In this document: positions 21,241-33,664 of the stretch, piece by piece
Layout: each line of letters begins with the position of its first letter
How positions within the stretch are numbered: the first letter of the stretch is position 1
NCBI GenBank assembly: GCA_947000775.1
Contig: CAMQGK010000327.1
Span: 744,001-808,000 of the forward strand
Length of the DNA stretch: 64,000 bases
Direction of reading: 5' to 3'
From: Pterois miles
Lineage: Eukaryota; Chordata; Actinopteri; Perciformes; Scorpaenidae
The notes under the pieces: generated by a model
The model's database searches: none
What the model was told of the DNA's origin: nothing
What the model saw: the letters and a program-made list of their open reading frames with translations, nothing else
Made by a program: the position numbers and the translations under genes

Positions 21241-22477
21241 TGTGACTTATTTTAAGTTACGTACATAAGTTAAGTCGTGCAACATAACATAGGTTACGCA
21301 ACAAAAATGCTTATTTCAACCCGGTGTGTGACCAAGTGTTCGTATGTGACAAGTTGGGAATGAGTGGCTTGCAACCATCTGCAGGTTGGTCTTTTAACTT
21401 TGAGTGAGCAGCACAAAACTTTTTTTTTTATTGTTCCCAACCACTTCCTCTTGGGATTGGAGCCAGAGTGAGCAGCAGCTCATAAAGTATGCAGTTTAAA
21501 GTGGAGATTCAACAGTGAATGCATCTTTATGTGCATATCAATATGGTATTGTATGCCAAGAAACAAACTCTTAATTACATTGTGAGTAAGAAACCAGTTG
21601 AGATGCCTAAAAGAATCATAAAATAAGTACAGGAGGGCGAGCTGGAGGAGCTAATGACCCTCAACAGCAGCAACGATGGACTAAGAAAAAAGAGGTAGAG
21701 ATAATGAAGAAGAAAAATCACATGGACTACGAAGGGCAAATGAGAGAGAGGGAGAACAACGGAGAGAGATAAACAGACAGAGAGAGGGAGATAGGCGAGG
21801 ATGCAGGCTGCACAGGAGGTATGGAAATGAGAGGTTAGAGACGGGAAAGTGAGGTAAGGAAGTAAAACGAGTGATGCGAAGAGGAGAGGGGGAGGACCGA
21901 TGAGGGAGGGGAGCAGTCGTGCAGGGAAGGGCTTTGAGGCGAGGGAGAGGGCTAACAGAGGACCATGTTTTACAAATTGCCATTTGAGAGGAGCCAACAG
22001 AGGGATGAAGGGGAAAAAAAGAAATACAACAACCACAGACCGGCTCCAGATTGCACACAGCGAGAGATGTACTCAGGCACCTCCGAACACTGCATCATGC
22101 ACACATGGGTGAACAGAGACACAAATGGTTCAGACACAGGTAGATGGAGATTCACACAAACATGATTTGATGGGTAAATTGGGGTAGCGTGCTGATGGTT
22201 GTGCTTGTGAACTCATCCTTACCTCTCACTGATTAGCCTTATTCACTGACCCTTACGCATACCGCATGTCAACTCTCATGAGGCTGAGAGACATTTATTT
22301 CTAGATCTGACTCTCTCGTAAGACTCGCTGGTGTTGTGTCAAAGGCTGTTTTCCCATCAATTTGGCTTTACCTGAACCCAACCTGAGTCATCTTTGAGAC
22401 AAAAAAGTAAAACAGTAAACCGGATTTCAACATAAAAACAGAAATGTTTACATTTTTGTGTCTGTGACTCCACGCGG
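21241..22477. other. Non-coding; strongly purine-rich at 21.69-21.96 kb
   Basis: Positions 21630-21960 are GA-rich on the plus strand, giving spurious serine/leucine-rich frames on the minus strand. No recognised repeat ends elsewhere. Confidence 0.45.
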
Positions 22478-23528
22478 GTGACAGCCGTGGCCAGAGGCGT
22501 TATGATTTTGGGTTTTCTGTCCGTCTGTACTATACTTGTGAACATGATCTCTCAGAAATATCTGGAGGGAATTTCTTCAAATTTGGTGCAAACATCCACT
22601 TAAGACTCAGGGATGAACTGATCATATTTTGGTGGTCAAAGGTGATCTGTGATCTTACCTCCGTCCATTCTTGTGAAAGCAATATTTCAGAAATACATGG
22701 AGGGAATTTCATCACATCTGGCACAAACATCCACTTGGATTCAAGGATGAACCATAGTCTGTATATAAGAAGTGAACGTTGTCACCGTGACGCCACCACA
22801 ATGTCACCCACTGGTTTGTGGACTGAAGCCTCAAGTTTGGCATTTTGGTCATTGCCATTTTGTTTTTTGCAACCAGAGGTAACACAAGAGGGTGGAGTTA
22901 AGTACATCTGAACGCTGAATGAGACATTTTTAGGCAACCAAAATGTTACAATTAACTTTCATAACCTGAAAACACACTGTGAAATTGTGACAACGCTGTT
23001 GTAGTGACCTGTCAATCACAAGGTAGCCCCACCCTAAAGCATCCCCTGCTTCATGATCTATTTGACTTTAAATGGACCGCAATTTACTAAATGAACATCA
23101 TACTGTTTTGAAGAAGACTTGAAACTTGTGTTTAAGACCATAAACTCACGTTTACAATGTTTACTGTGGTAATAAATCTAGTGAGAAGTAGGATCATTTT
23201 GTCATAGACTTCTATACAATCAGACTTATTTTTGCAACCAGAGGAGTCGCCCCCTGCTGGCTATTAGAGAGAATGCAAGTTTAAGGTACTTCAACATTGA
23301 CTTCACTTTTCAGACCGGAGGTGGCCCACTGGGATGAACTGATTAGATTTTGGTGGGCAAAGGTCAAGGTCACTGTGACCTCACACACGTTTTTGGCCAT
23401 AACTCAATAATTCATGTTATTTTGACAATTTTAACAGAATGAAATGATGAAATGATATTTTAGACAGACTTTAATGTAAACTGCAACTTGAGTGCTTGGT
23501 GCAGGCATACAACCGTCATCTTCAGTTC
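22478..23528 (+). repeat. Old dispersed repeat with 136-bp internal tandem unit, interrupted
   Basis: The text 'ggagggaatttcttcaaat', 'gcaaacatccactta' and 'gggatgaactgat' (unit 1, from 22535) recurs as 'ggagggaatttcatcacat', 'acaaacatccacttgg' and 'aggatgaa' (unit 2, from 22671). Unit 2 resumes at 23339 with 'ctgattagattttggtgggc' and 'aaggtcactgtgacctcac'. The gap is the hAT-like insertion at 22752-23330. I recognise the text as a widespread teleost repeat. Confidence 0.7.
22752..23330 (-). mobile_element. hAT-like element, copy 4 (near complete, 579 bp)
   Basis: Reverse-oriented copy of the 7.1-kb family and the most complete one. On the plus strand it begins 'ccatagtctgtatataag' and ends 'gaccggaggtggcccact'. 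Flanks are AGGATGAA (22744-22751) and GGGATGAA (23331-23338), a 7-of-8 target duplication. Removing the element restores the host repeat. No transposase frame. Confidence 0.8.
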
Positions 23529-24972
23529 TTATGTAAGGCCCATACAACAGTCAGCTCCATCATATAAAACCTAAAACTCGAGTCGAAATATGTAACGTGG
23601 TGTCTTCTCCTGCTCTGGCTTCCTAAAACTTCATTTGAGAACGCATGATTGATTGACAGTCTCGACACATTTCCAATGGCAGGAAAGTGTCACAGGGCAG
23701 GATTTTGGCTCCTCTTCTACATGCAGAATTTCCTAATATGCTGGTAATGTCAAGGACTGCTGCACAGTGTGATTGGATAGTTTGTCACCATTGTAATAAT
23801 GGCCTCTTTCTTAAACGAAAACGAAATGAGAAAACTATCATGTCTTAAGTGGCTCATTTGCATAAATATAAAATTGTGCTTTTTATTTCTGTGTATTTCT
23901 GTTCCAGAGGATGGAAGACCTCTTGTGTCTGAGGTTTAAATGCAGGCTAAAGTGTGGCAGTGCTGAGGCAAGATTACATATACAAACGAGTGGCTTGAAT
24001 TGAGTCATTTTAATGTGTGAGAAGTCATTTTCATGCAAAGTTTTTGAGATTTTTTGGACATTTTTTGTTCTTCTGTGCTCATTCCTGCCTTACAGTATGT
24101 TCAGCCTCAACATCTGTTACAGCAGGAACTGCAGTGAATTACTTATTGAGATTCTGCTCCCTTATGGTTTAAAACATCACTTTGTACATAAATAACAGGG
24201 TGCTTCTAACCTAAAGCCAAAAAACTTTATAAGAAATGATTTTGCAAAAACTTTCTCTCATTGTGTATATCTAAAAGTATGAGTGTAGTATAGAAGAACA
24301 ACACTCACACAAACACACAGTTTGAGGCATTCGCTGCCTTTGTCCCCCTCTGTTGAGCCCTCCAAACCCACCAGGCGCTCACTCTGGAGCGTATCCTTCC
24401 AGAAGCCTTGCTGACACTCCTTTCTCTTGGCCCTTATCCCTCCTCTTCCTGCTCCACGCTCCAGTGACACAGGACATCATAAAAGTCCCATCAGCAGCGC
24501 AGCGCCACCTTTCTTCCCCACCCACTGTCCTTCCCTCCCACCTCCAGACTCGCCGATCCCCTCCAGTTCACTCTGGCCATCAGCTGCAAATGAGGAAGGA
24601 GGCTGAAAATATAACGGGAAAAATGCCCTCCTCCCTGGTAATTTTACTCAAATAACACTTTAGATTAAAAAAAATGGGTTATTAAGCTCAAGTTGATTTG
24701 TCAGGCTGCGTTAAGTAGTGAAAGTAGTTTATTTATGTATTTGTACAGACTGTCAAGAAATACAGTGTAAACAAACACATACAGTATGTTTACTGTATAT
24801 TTTTAATATCATCTTCAGGTCTACAGTAACAATGCATTCCCCTCCTCATAAAACATTTTTGGAAGATTTTGAAACTTGCATTGTTTGCATCTATTTTGGC
24901 AAGCTCACATTTTGCAACTATTGCTGGCGCTGTACTACGTTTCTTGGCATATTAACGCCTCTGACTGTGGAG

Positions 24973-24973
<1 letters not shown>
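23529..24973. other. Non-coding stretch, nothing assigned
   Basis: No repeat ends recognised. A 100-codon plus-strand frame at 24353-24655 is proline/serine-rich and lacks any motif or splice context. Confidence 0.4.
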
Positions 24974-25064
<91 letters not shown>

Positions 25065-25065
25065 T

Positions 25066-25120
<55 letters not shown>
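24974..25120. repeat. (GT)n microsatellite, longest in the window (147 bp)
   Basis: GT dinucleotides with only two interruptions, an extra G near 25057 and TCTG near 25070. Confidence 0.97.
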
Positions 25121-25123
<3 letters not shown>

Positions 25124-25350
25124 ATATCTGTCTAGTAGAGCAAAAGACACAAACAAAGTGAGGACTCAAAAAAAAAAAAAAAAACATAGCTCCAAAGTGC
25201 TACCGGATGTCAAAATAGTCCACTTTGTCTCTGTAACAGGTACTTTATTTTACTTTATTTGTTCCACCAAAGAAATTAGTGTCACCACAACAATTTTAGA
25301 CACCTCATTAGTTTTTATGCAGATGAGACGCTGCTATGGCATTCATTAAA

Positions 25351-25930
25351 ACTATAGACTGTATAAAATAAGGACGGAGTCTCCATGACGTCACTCAAAG
25401 GCTTCTTCGGCTTAACTCCAAGCCCCTAGGAAGAGCGTCGGGCTGTGAAGCAAATTTCCGTAGCTTCCAAACAGCAGTGCTACAACTTTCGTGTCCGTCA
25501 CATGATTCCATTGGGCCCAAAAAACTTTTTCCCATAGACTTATATTGGTAAAGAGACATCTGTAACTCAGTGGTTAAATCAACTTCCCAGTACAAACACT
25601 TAAATAGTCCTTATTTAAAGCATTAGATACTAACATTTGTAAAGCTGAATCCAGAGTTTTTTCCCTTCCTCTGTTCATGTCAATAGGAACCAGAGACCGA
25701 GGGCTGGGAGGCGGAGTTAAAGGAAACACTGCTGCGACTGCTCTATGGGCCCAAAGATCGCCAGAAAATCCGAGTACTTTATCACTCGGCAGTCGAGCCA
25801 TTTTGGCTTCATGCGCCACTGAGCACCTCTCATAGGAATGAAAAGATGCCCATCTCCATCCATTCATGCTCAACTCCCAACTAATGCAAAAATGGCCAGA
25901 GAGAAAGTGACAGTATGCTGACATCATAAC
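25351..25930 (+). repeat. Dispersed repeat starting 'ctatagactgtataaaataa'
   Basis: Begins with 'tatagactgtataaaataag' and 'gacggagtctcc'. The opening TATAGACTGTAT resembles the terminus of the 7.1-kb hAT-like family, but the interior ('gagccattttggcttcatgc' near 25795) differs. I recall it as a teleost dispersed repeat. The right boundary is approximate and no duplication was found. Confidence 0.4.
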
Positions 25931-26379
25931 AGCAACATTATGTCAGTATCAATGTCTGTATGTGTAGAATATGTCACAGACATGAAAAAAGTAAAGATGT
26001 ATTTTTAAATCTACACTTCCTGCCTTTTTTTTCCTGTGGACAAAATTCCTTCATTTGTTAACACAAGGCTTTTATTTTGAAATATAAAGTGTGGTAGGAA
26101 ATACAGTGACTTGCATGGCTCCATGAATGAATAAAGTACGGGATTTTAATTGTATTATTTACAAATGAGCACACACTTCTTAACCTTTTTCTATCTAAAA
26201 CAAATATAAATGACATTTATAATGAAATGAAATGGCTATTATGAAAGGCAAACTATTATGTAGAAAGCAGAAACGCGGAAACGCTGCCGATGTGGAGAAT
26301 CCACGAGTGGGACAGCAGCAGTGCAGGGAGGCAGCCGTCACTCACCCCTGTACAGTTGTAATGAACGGGGATGTTAGCA
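25931..26379. other. Non-coding stretch, nothing assigned
   Basis: AT-rich. Nothing recognised beyond a short run of T at 26020. Confidence 0.35.
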
Positions 26380-26560
26380 GAGACAAAATACTGGGTGAAA
26401 GCATGTTTATTTCTGCTCTAAAATTTAAACATTTTAACACGGGGGTCTATGGGGATTGACTCACTTTTGGAGGCAGCCTCAAGTGGCCATTTATTGAACT
26501 GCAGTTTGTGGCACGTCAGTGTTGGCTTAATTTCATACCACCGGATGTTGACGCTTGATT
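26380..26560 (+). repeat. Probable dispersed repeat ('gtctatggggattgactcac')
   Basis: The words 'gtctatggggattgactcac' and 'gcctcaagtggccattta' + 'ttgaactgcagt' are ones I recognise from teleost repeats. Only one copy is present in the window and the ends are not defined. Confidence 0.35.
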
Positions 26561-26875
26561 AGACCCGTATCAGCTATGGTAGAGGACTGTATAACTGCTG
26601 ATAAGGGTTATATAGTCAGTAGTCCCTCCAGCCTAACTGAAAGAAAACCTAAGTTTGTATTGTCATGTAAGGTAAGACTGAGCCCAACTATTGACTTAAA
26701 ATTCACAACAGTGTTATGGAAACTTTGATTTGTATAACTTTCCACTGTGCACAGCACATCCGCAGTAGTCTCTTCTGTTCTACTTTGCCTTTTTCATCCT
26801 AGAAATCTTTCCAAACTACAGTCTATTGTGCTTCAAAACAACTACTAGAATTGATTATACATGCTTCGGTCTGTC

Positions 26876-27310
26876 TTGGCTGTCGGCGCTGCAGAAATTA
26901 CAGCTGCTTCAGAATGCCACAGCAAGGCCTTTTATGTAGAAACAGCCGCGGGGCGCATTTCGCCCCTATTCTTGATTTTTGTGGCACTGAATGCTGGTGA
27001 AATGTAATGTTGATTTGAAGATTCTGTTAAACTGCATGTCTGTCTGCAATCAGGCTCCTACGCTTATGTTTGTGCTTTACATACTGGACAAGTTTTCCCT
27101 GCTATTCATCAGTGAAGTTTCAGGATCAGAGAGTCTTTGCTGTTGTGGCCTTCAGGGTCTAGTTGCCTTTAGGTTGGTCAGACTGTTTTAGAGTGCATCT
27201 GAGCACCTATTTGTACAAAGTGGTGTTTTATCGATGACTGTGTGAAGTCTGATGTGAAGTTGGCTTTATTGAATTGAGGGGTACTTTGTGACACTCGCTA
27301 TATAAAGACA
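26876..27310 (+). pseudogene. Decayed L2-like LINE: reverse-transcriptase C-terminus and 3' end
   Basis: Reading across frameshifts, 26893 onward encodes LQLLQNATARPF, the motif that in teleost L2-clade (and related Rex/Maui) LINEs reads LQ-VQNAAARLL. Downstream, 27003 onward encodes CNVDLKILLNC...NQAPTL, matching the usual 'FRIDFKILLLVYK...LNGLAP'-type segment. After that a non-coding tail, 'ggtactttgtgac...gctatataaag' (27281-27306), fits the family 3' end. At least two frameshifts and in-frame stops separate the pieces, so it is dead. No 5' part of the LINE is seen upstream, as expected for 5' truncation. The motif recall is from general knowledge of the family. Confidence 0.6.
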
Positions 27311-28304
27311 CACAAATGCATTTTACCTTTTACTGTACCCTAGAACAACAAATGTAAATCTTTCTTATGAAATGCCTGTAGTAGAATTACTGTTTTATCA
27401 ATAAGTAAGAGCAGCAAAACAGACTTCTATTTACTTGAAAACAGACACACACACACACATTATGTATGGCTCTCAAGGTTGACAAGATAAAAGCTCTATG
27501 AGAATAACATTTCACTGCTTCTTCAGTTTTTTTCCACTTTCTCCGTGTTATGCGCATTGATTTTGTTTTCAGACCGCATCCATATTTCAGACGCCGCTTC
27601 ATTCCCTTCAGAAATATAGGCTGTTTGTTCACCTTTAGAGGGTTTTAAATGTAGCTCCGTGTTGGCCTCATACACAATGAGACTGTCGCTGCATTTCATC
27701 GAAATTGTCCTTTCAAAGGGAGGGGATGCACTGACGTATTATTTGGCATGTCATTCAGGTAGTGTGAGAACTGTGTCACATCGTTGTGTCTGATACTTTG
27801 ACGAGGGCCTTCGCCATTCTGCTCTGTCAATATAGGGCAGATCCACCGGGGGAACGGGCTGAATACATGAGCTGTTTGGAGGAGAGGCTTTTCATGTGCT
27901 GACCCACTCTGGGGTTTTCTCAATTCTGTTTGTGTCACAGAGATATGCAGTGTGTGTGTGTTTGCTTGTGTGTGTGTGTAAGGGTCAACAAAGACTGATG
28001 ATAGGCTGACGTAACAAGGCCCAATGCTGAGAATAAATAGGAGGTTGGCCTGACTGTCAGATCAGCTTCGATTAATGTACAGAAGCTCTATTGATGTTGT
28101 TGTTGTTGTGGTTGATGTTGGTGGTGGTGGTGTGCTTATGTGTGCTGAATACATATATCCAAGTGATGTGTAAGTAAACTGGTTCTGTAGTGTATCATTT
28201 CTTTCTTTCCTCTATCTCCTCCAATTTATCTGTGACCTTTTTTTTTAAATTTCTTGAAATTTAAAAGAAAATTGTTTAATTTAAAAGAACAATTTTGGGG
28301 GATC
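27311..28304. other. Non-coding, with a short GTT/GGT run
   Basis: Positions 28095-28132 hold imperfect GTT and GGT triplets, and 27950-27980 has short TG runs. Otherwise unassigned. Confidence 0.4.
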
Positions 28305-28622
28305 TATCAGCACTGTCGCCTCAGAGCAAGAGGGTCGCAGGGTCGCAGAATCCGGCTTGGCGTTTTTATGTGTGGAGTTTGCATGTTCTCTACGGGTTTT
28401 CTCCGGGTTCTCCGGCTTCCTCCCACAGTCCAAAGACATGCAGGTTAATTGATGACTCTAAATTGCCCATAGGGGTGAATGTGAGCGTGAATGGTTGTCT
28501 GTCTCTATGTGCCCTGCGATGGACTGGCGACCTGTCCAGGGTGAACCCCGCATTCGCCCTGTACCCCGCCTTCGCCTTCGCCCCCTGCGACCCCTAACAG
28601 GATAAGTGGTTGCAGATGGATG
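28305..28622 (+). mobile_element. tRNA-headed SINE, 5'-damaged copy
   Basis: Joins the family of 17199 at 'cactgtcgcctcagagcaag', inside the tRNA-like head, so box A is missing. The body 'gatgactctaaattgccca' and 'gatggactggcgacctgtcc' is intact. Near the end, 'cgccctgtaccccgccttcg' is a local duplication of a short segment ('ccccgcattcgcc' and 'ccccgccttcgcc'), and the tail is reduced to 'agatggatgaatg'. No target duplication is seen. Confidence 0.85.
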
Positions 28623-29136
28623 AATGTTTTCATTAGTATATAATCACCTGAAACTAAGAACTGTTGTGTTTTAGAATGAGCCCTTCATATCTACTGTACA
28701 CAGGGAGCAGGTCCTCTTCAGAGTCCACCATGTTGCTCCGACATGTTTCTACAGTAGCCCAGAACGAATAAACCAAACACTGGCTCTATAGAGAGACTTT
28801 TGCAGACCGCCCTAGTTCTCAAACGCTTGTGAAACTGGTACCGCCAACCACCGTCTGACTTCCAATGCTCCTGAAGTAGTGTTTTTATGGTAAAGATGAC
28901 CTGAGCGAGGTGAAAGGCATTACCACTGTTTTGCACTCGGGGGCTCACATTACCACAGTCTTGGAAATAGAGGAGTGAGCAGAGGGGTATTCAGCTGGTT
29001 GCAAGTATGTAATATTAATGTATAAAACCCAAAATAGTCCATGAAATAAGGAAAAATCCCACAACATGATCCATTATTCATATCCAACATCTTTTTTTTA
29101 GTTATTGTCAGACAGATGTCGCTGTTTGTTGTGTTT

Positions 29137-29140
<4 letters not shown>
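28623..29140. other. Non-coding stretch, nothing assigned
   Basis: No recognised structure. Confidence 0.35.

Positions 29141-29203
<63 letters not shown>
29141..29203. repeat. (TG)n microsatellite
   Basis: Uninterrupted TG over 63 bp. Confidence 0.96.
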
Positions 29204-29205
<2 letters not shown>

Positions 29206-30650
29206 TAGTGTGGCAGCAGCACCGTCCCATGGCACTGAAATAAAGAAGATGGAGACAGACAGCAGCACTGCACTGCTTCGAATACCTTCAGATATTTCTC
29301 ACCGAAGCTTCGAAGCCAGCGAGTCAGGCTGACTGTCTGCAGGCCCCCAGGGCCCAGTAGGGTGGAGGACCCATATATACCAGAGCCTCTGTGTGAATCA
29401 GCAGTAAGATATCACATTGCAGAGTGAAAAAAAGCAAAACGTCTTTCTGAGAAACTGAAGAAATAACCCAAATATTCTCTTTGAAGTTGGCAATAAGAAT
29501 GAAGCCATTGTGACACCTTCAAAGGGCTGGTGTGGGTTTGTCCCCTCAGGTTACAACAGGCCTTCTGCTCTGTCGTGACACCGTGCAATCTGGTTAACTT
29601 TGACTCTGCAGGATGAAATACAGAAGTCTACACCTGTGTGGCCACTTGACCACCAAAGTGAGGAATCCTTTTTACACATCCACACCCAGGGGACCATCCG
29701 CTCATAATTCGTCTGTGACTTAGCAGGACTCTGGTGCATAATCAGCTGCTCATTTGCATTCTGTAACCATTTGTCTCTTCGCTTTCTATTACCGGAACAT
29801 TCTCTGAGCCGTCTCTTCACAAAAGGACCTCATTTACTGTAAACAGCAGTGATCAGCTTGCCGCAGGGCCCACAACAACTTTTGTGAATGTCTGGACATA
29901 AAAATATGGGTGTGAACTCTTCTTTCTTTGAGAAAATGTGGGTATTCGGTGAAAAACCAATGACAATTAGCCATACACACAGTATCTGAGACTTTCTCAT
30001 GTAAAACAGTGGTACTAGAGAGATGAAAAGCTGTGTGACTTTATGGAGGCTGTGATTGTTGATACGGATAAACTGTGCAGAGTGTTTACTGTGTTGTTTA
30101 TTGGTCGCCGTGTTCGCCAAGTGCTGTTATCTCAGCCTGTATGGCGCTTACTTGGCCTCCGTTGTCCCACACTAGGTTTCAGTCAGTAGATAAGTATGGG
30201 AGCTGGAGAAGTAGGGAAGAGAGAGACCACGGAGGAGGGGAAAGATGAAAAAAAGAAAAAAAAATGAGAGAACACTTGTGTTGTTTCACAGCTCACAATG
30301 ACCTCACTGTTTGACAAGTGAGATGGGAGGGAGCAGATGAGAAGTGACGATGATGCTGTGACGTACTCTAAATGGTTAATAAGCCCAGCAAAGGGAGATG
30401 AGAGTGGGGGGCGTCAGGCATTATAGAGGATGTAGGGAGGAGTGGATGGTCAGTTATGTGGGTAACGGGGTATGTTAGAAATGTGTGGCCTCCTGAAAAT
30501 GCAGCATAGTAGCCTCCTCTGCATGTGGTCGCTGTGAAACATCCCGGATGACATTTAAACGTGATTTTCTACAGAATAAATTGCATGCAATTATTTCAAT
30601 TTTCCATGTGTAGTAATCAGGCAGCATTTCCTTCCACTTGTTTGATTCAG

Positions 30651-30652
<2 letters not shown>
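29204..30652. other. Non-coding, single-copy-looking
   Basis: No recognised repeat ends. Positions 30200-30270 are purine-rich. Confidence 0.35.
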
Positions 30653-30694
<42 letters not shown>

Positions 30695-30705
30695 CACACA
30701 CACAC
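30653..30705. repeat. (CA)n microsatellite
   Basis: CA dinucleotides with one CG step near 30688. Confidence 0.95.
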
Positions 30706-31658
30706 TCTCTCTCACATACTTGCACACACACAAAGATGCCCCTTATCTTCCCAGCCTCCCTTTGTGTCTGTCCTGGTGAATAAACAATAACTCATCTTTG
30801 TGACAATAAAAGTTGACACTCCGCCCTTCCAGCGAGCATCTATTCACGATGAATGGCCCTCAGCACAATGAAGGAGCGCCACACGCTCGGCCCGTCCCCT
30901 CCTCTCTTCCTACTAACAGCGTCTCTGCCACCGCTCTGCCCCCTCCTCCTCCCACAATCCTTTCCCCATCCCCTTCTCGCTTTCTGGAGTTAAATTCAAA
31001 TCGCACAGGCTGCTTGATGAATCCATTGTTACCAAAGCACTTCACAGAGAGAGCTAAATGCGGGCTGAATTTAATGGGGGCTCAGGTCCAAATAGCTTTC
31101 AAAAGGCTGCTCTTCTTCAGCTCCTCTTATTGCTCGTGTTCATCCCTAGCTTTTCCTTTTTGCTTTCTTTCTTGTATACTCCATCTCCCACTCGCTCCGT
31201 TTCTTTTCTCCTCCCCTCAGGGCTTAGATAAATGCTCTTTCTACCTCTTCCTCCTCTTCTAATGAAGACTCCCTCCATCTCTCTCTGTCTGACGTCTTTC
31301 ATCTTTTCTTGTTTTCTGTGTTTTTTTATCCGTCACGTTGCACATCTTCTCCCGCGTCCTCCGTCTCTTGCTACCTCTGTTTTCCCTTTCTCCTTCTGTC
31401 AACGCAAATTACCTCTCCTCTCAGTCTCCCTCCCTTCCCCAACGCAGCGCCGTCTCCATTCTTACGTCTCCCTCGTCGGCCTCCATCACCCATTCGCGTT
31501 CTCTTTTTCCTTCTCTTCTCCCACTCATCTGTCCCTCCATCCCTCCTTCACTCGTCCGTGAGCTGCGGGGTTTCTACGGTCCCCCAGGGTGTGTTTGGTG
31601 TCACGGTGAAGCTTGTCTTGTCACCGCAGGCAGCTTTCATCACTGCTGGCTTTAAAGG

Positions 31659-31660
<2 letters not shown>
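30706..31660. other. Non-coding; polypyrimidine tract 31.1-31.56 kb
   Basis: Positions 31000-31100 are repeat-free and contain 'gaatttaatgggggctcagg'. Positions 31110-31560 are strongly CT-rich on the plus strand, so the overlapping serine/proline/leucine-rich frames (up to 135 codons) are compositional. Confidence 0.45.
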
Positions 31661-31707
<47 letters not shown>

Positions 31708-31710
31708 ACA
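31661..31710. repeat. (CA)n microsatellite
   Basis: CA dinucleotides with one GA interruption at about 31703. Confidence 0.95.
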
Positions 31711-31821
31711 TTTTAAGATGCTGAATCGAAGCAGCATGGGGGGTTGATCTCTTGGGGACAATTTTGGCCTAAGGGCTGTGACATTATCAAAGGGCTCTTT
31801 TGAATGCAGTAAGCTCGTGGT

Positions 31822-31860
31822 TGTGTGTGTGTGTGTGTGTGTGTGTGTTTGTGTGTGTGT
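31822..31860. repeat. (TG)n microsatellite
   Basis: TG dinucleotides with one TTTG step, in the opposite sense to the CA tract 110 bp upstream. Confidence 0.93.
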
Positions 31861-33664
31861 CCATGCTATGAGTGCACACTGGACTATTAGCTGTTTTAAT
31901 TTGCATTAGCCTGCTCCCTGCCTGTGCCGGAGCGTATGTCCCTGTACTGTAGTATGTTGAAGGGAACTATCAGACAGCCACTACATTTCTTCTGTGGGTG
32001 GCTATAATTTGTTTGCGTGTGTGTGTCCCTGTGCTCCGATATTATACAGGAGCTATCACTTTGAATTGTGGTTCGTCTTTGTGCAGGTCCTCCCCTCTCC
32101 TGTCCTCTCTTTGAACTCTGCTCCAGCATTCACCACAACAACTGCCGGACACAAGGACCATACCAATGAGATTCTGGGAACACATGCACGCACAAGGTTG
32201 TCTGTTCTCATTGATTTTCAGCAAAAAAAAAAAAAAACAACAAAAAAACGCAGAGCTTCATTGAAAGGAACTGATTTTGAGAGTAAATGCTCCCACGCAC
32301 CAAAATGTTGCACTGCTTCCTGCTACCAGAGGAAGCCATTCATTGCAGTTTCCAGCAAACCAAGGTCCTCCTGTGGCAAAGACAACTCTGAATACAATTC
32401 TGCTAATAGATGGAGAAGCGAACATGAGGAGATGCTGATTATGCTGCACATCAGCCCTCCAACAGCCCCTGGAAGTAATAAACAATAATACAATAAGAGA
32501 ACAAAACAAATATTGATTCTGCAAATGTTTTCCCCCAAGAGTTTTTTGCATTCTTAATATTTTCTCTTATTTGGAAAAAAAAAAAACAAAGTAAGGAAAA
32601 TAAATCTTGGAATAATGGTAAAATAACGAGCCCCCAACAATCAGCATATAGACGTGTATTAGATACGGACACGGCACATACAAGAGCAACTACACACCGG
32701 ACAGTGATGAAAGCCAGATAATTGCGTCATGTGGAGGAGATGAAACACCGGACACAAAGACAGAAAGACGGAGAGATAGTGTAACAGATTATGAATACCC
32801 AGCAAGAAGCAGAATGTGACCAACAGATAAGAAACGGCATGATGCAAGATGACAGGAAGAAGGACGGGGGGGAGTGTAGAAGGGAGTGGCAGCGGGAGAA
32901 AAAGGATGGAGTCAAGGAGAGGTAACATGATGGAGGTGGAGGTGGAGGTGGTGAGGCAGGAAGAGGGTGTAGGGTATTGAACGAGAATAACAGAGGAAGG
33001 AAGAGAGAGAGAGAGGAAGAGGGGAAGGGGGGCTGGTGAGGCGATGAGGCGAAAAAGCACAGCACACCAGGGAGAGATAGAAATGATGGAAGGATGGCAG
33101 CTGAGGCACAGGGACAGACGGATAGAGACACAGTGATGGAGGAGGGCAGAGCAGAGGGAGGGATGGAGTGACACAAAAAGCTGGAGGTTTTCAGTGTTTC
33201 CCGCTGACTGAAATGATGACATGGTAACATAATAACATAGCTTGTAGCCAGAGTTCCTCACACTTGTGCACATTACATTTTTATTCACATAAGGGGCCAC
33301 AGAAGGAACGGAGCCGCTAGTACCATAATTATATATCATTTTGTCACTGCTGTAAATGTTGTTTTTAATGACATCCTCCCTGTTCCTCAACTTAGAAACA
33401 CTGTGGTTTCTAAAGTAAACTCCGGGGTTTTGTTATGGTCACCTTTTTAATGCAAAAATCGACTGTTTGTAATGCACTGGTCAGTTTTGAGATTTGGGGC
33501 TATTTTGCTCCCATAACATGTCTTTTTCAGACAAGTGCAAAGAAAACATCCACTATATTATACTACACTATTTGTGTGTGTAGATTTCTCATAAATTCAC
33601 CAAAAGTTAGCATTAGATCATACAGCATTTGCATATTTAAATAAGATTTCAGATAATTTGCAAT
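31861..33664. other. Non-coding; A-rich and polypurine tracts
   Basis: A runs lie at 32222-32250 and 32572-32590. Positions 32720-33180 form a long polypurine tract on the plus strand (GGAGG, GAGAGA, GGAAG). The 243-codon minus-strand frame at 32659-33390, the longest in the window, is a by-product of that tract and has no domain. Confidence 0.5.

Noticed and set aside
24718..25349. Cys-Val and His-Thr repeat frames over CA/TG tracts (also at 5.2, 10.5, 29.1, 30.6, 37.9 and 56.2 kb)
   Set aside because: Translation of dinucleotide microsatellites; open in most frames by composition.
32659..33390. A 243-codon minus-strand open frame, the longest in the window
   Set aside because: It lies over a polypurine tract, so the protein is Ser/Pro/Leu/His-rich low complexity, and two other frames over the same bases are also long. 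No domain or splice context.
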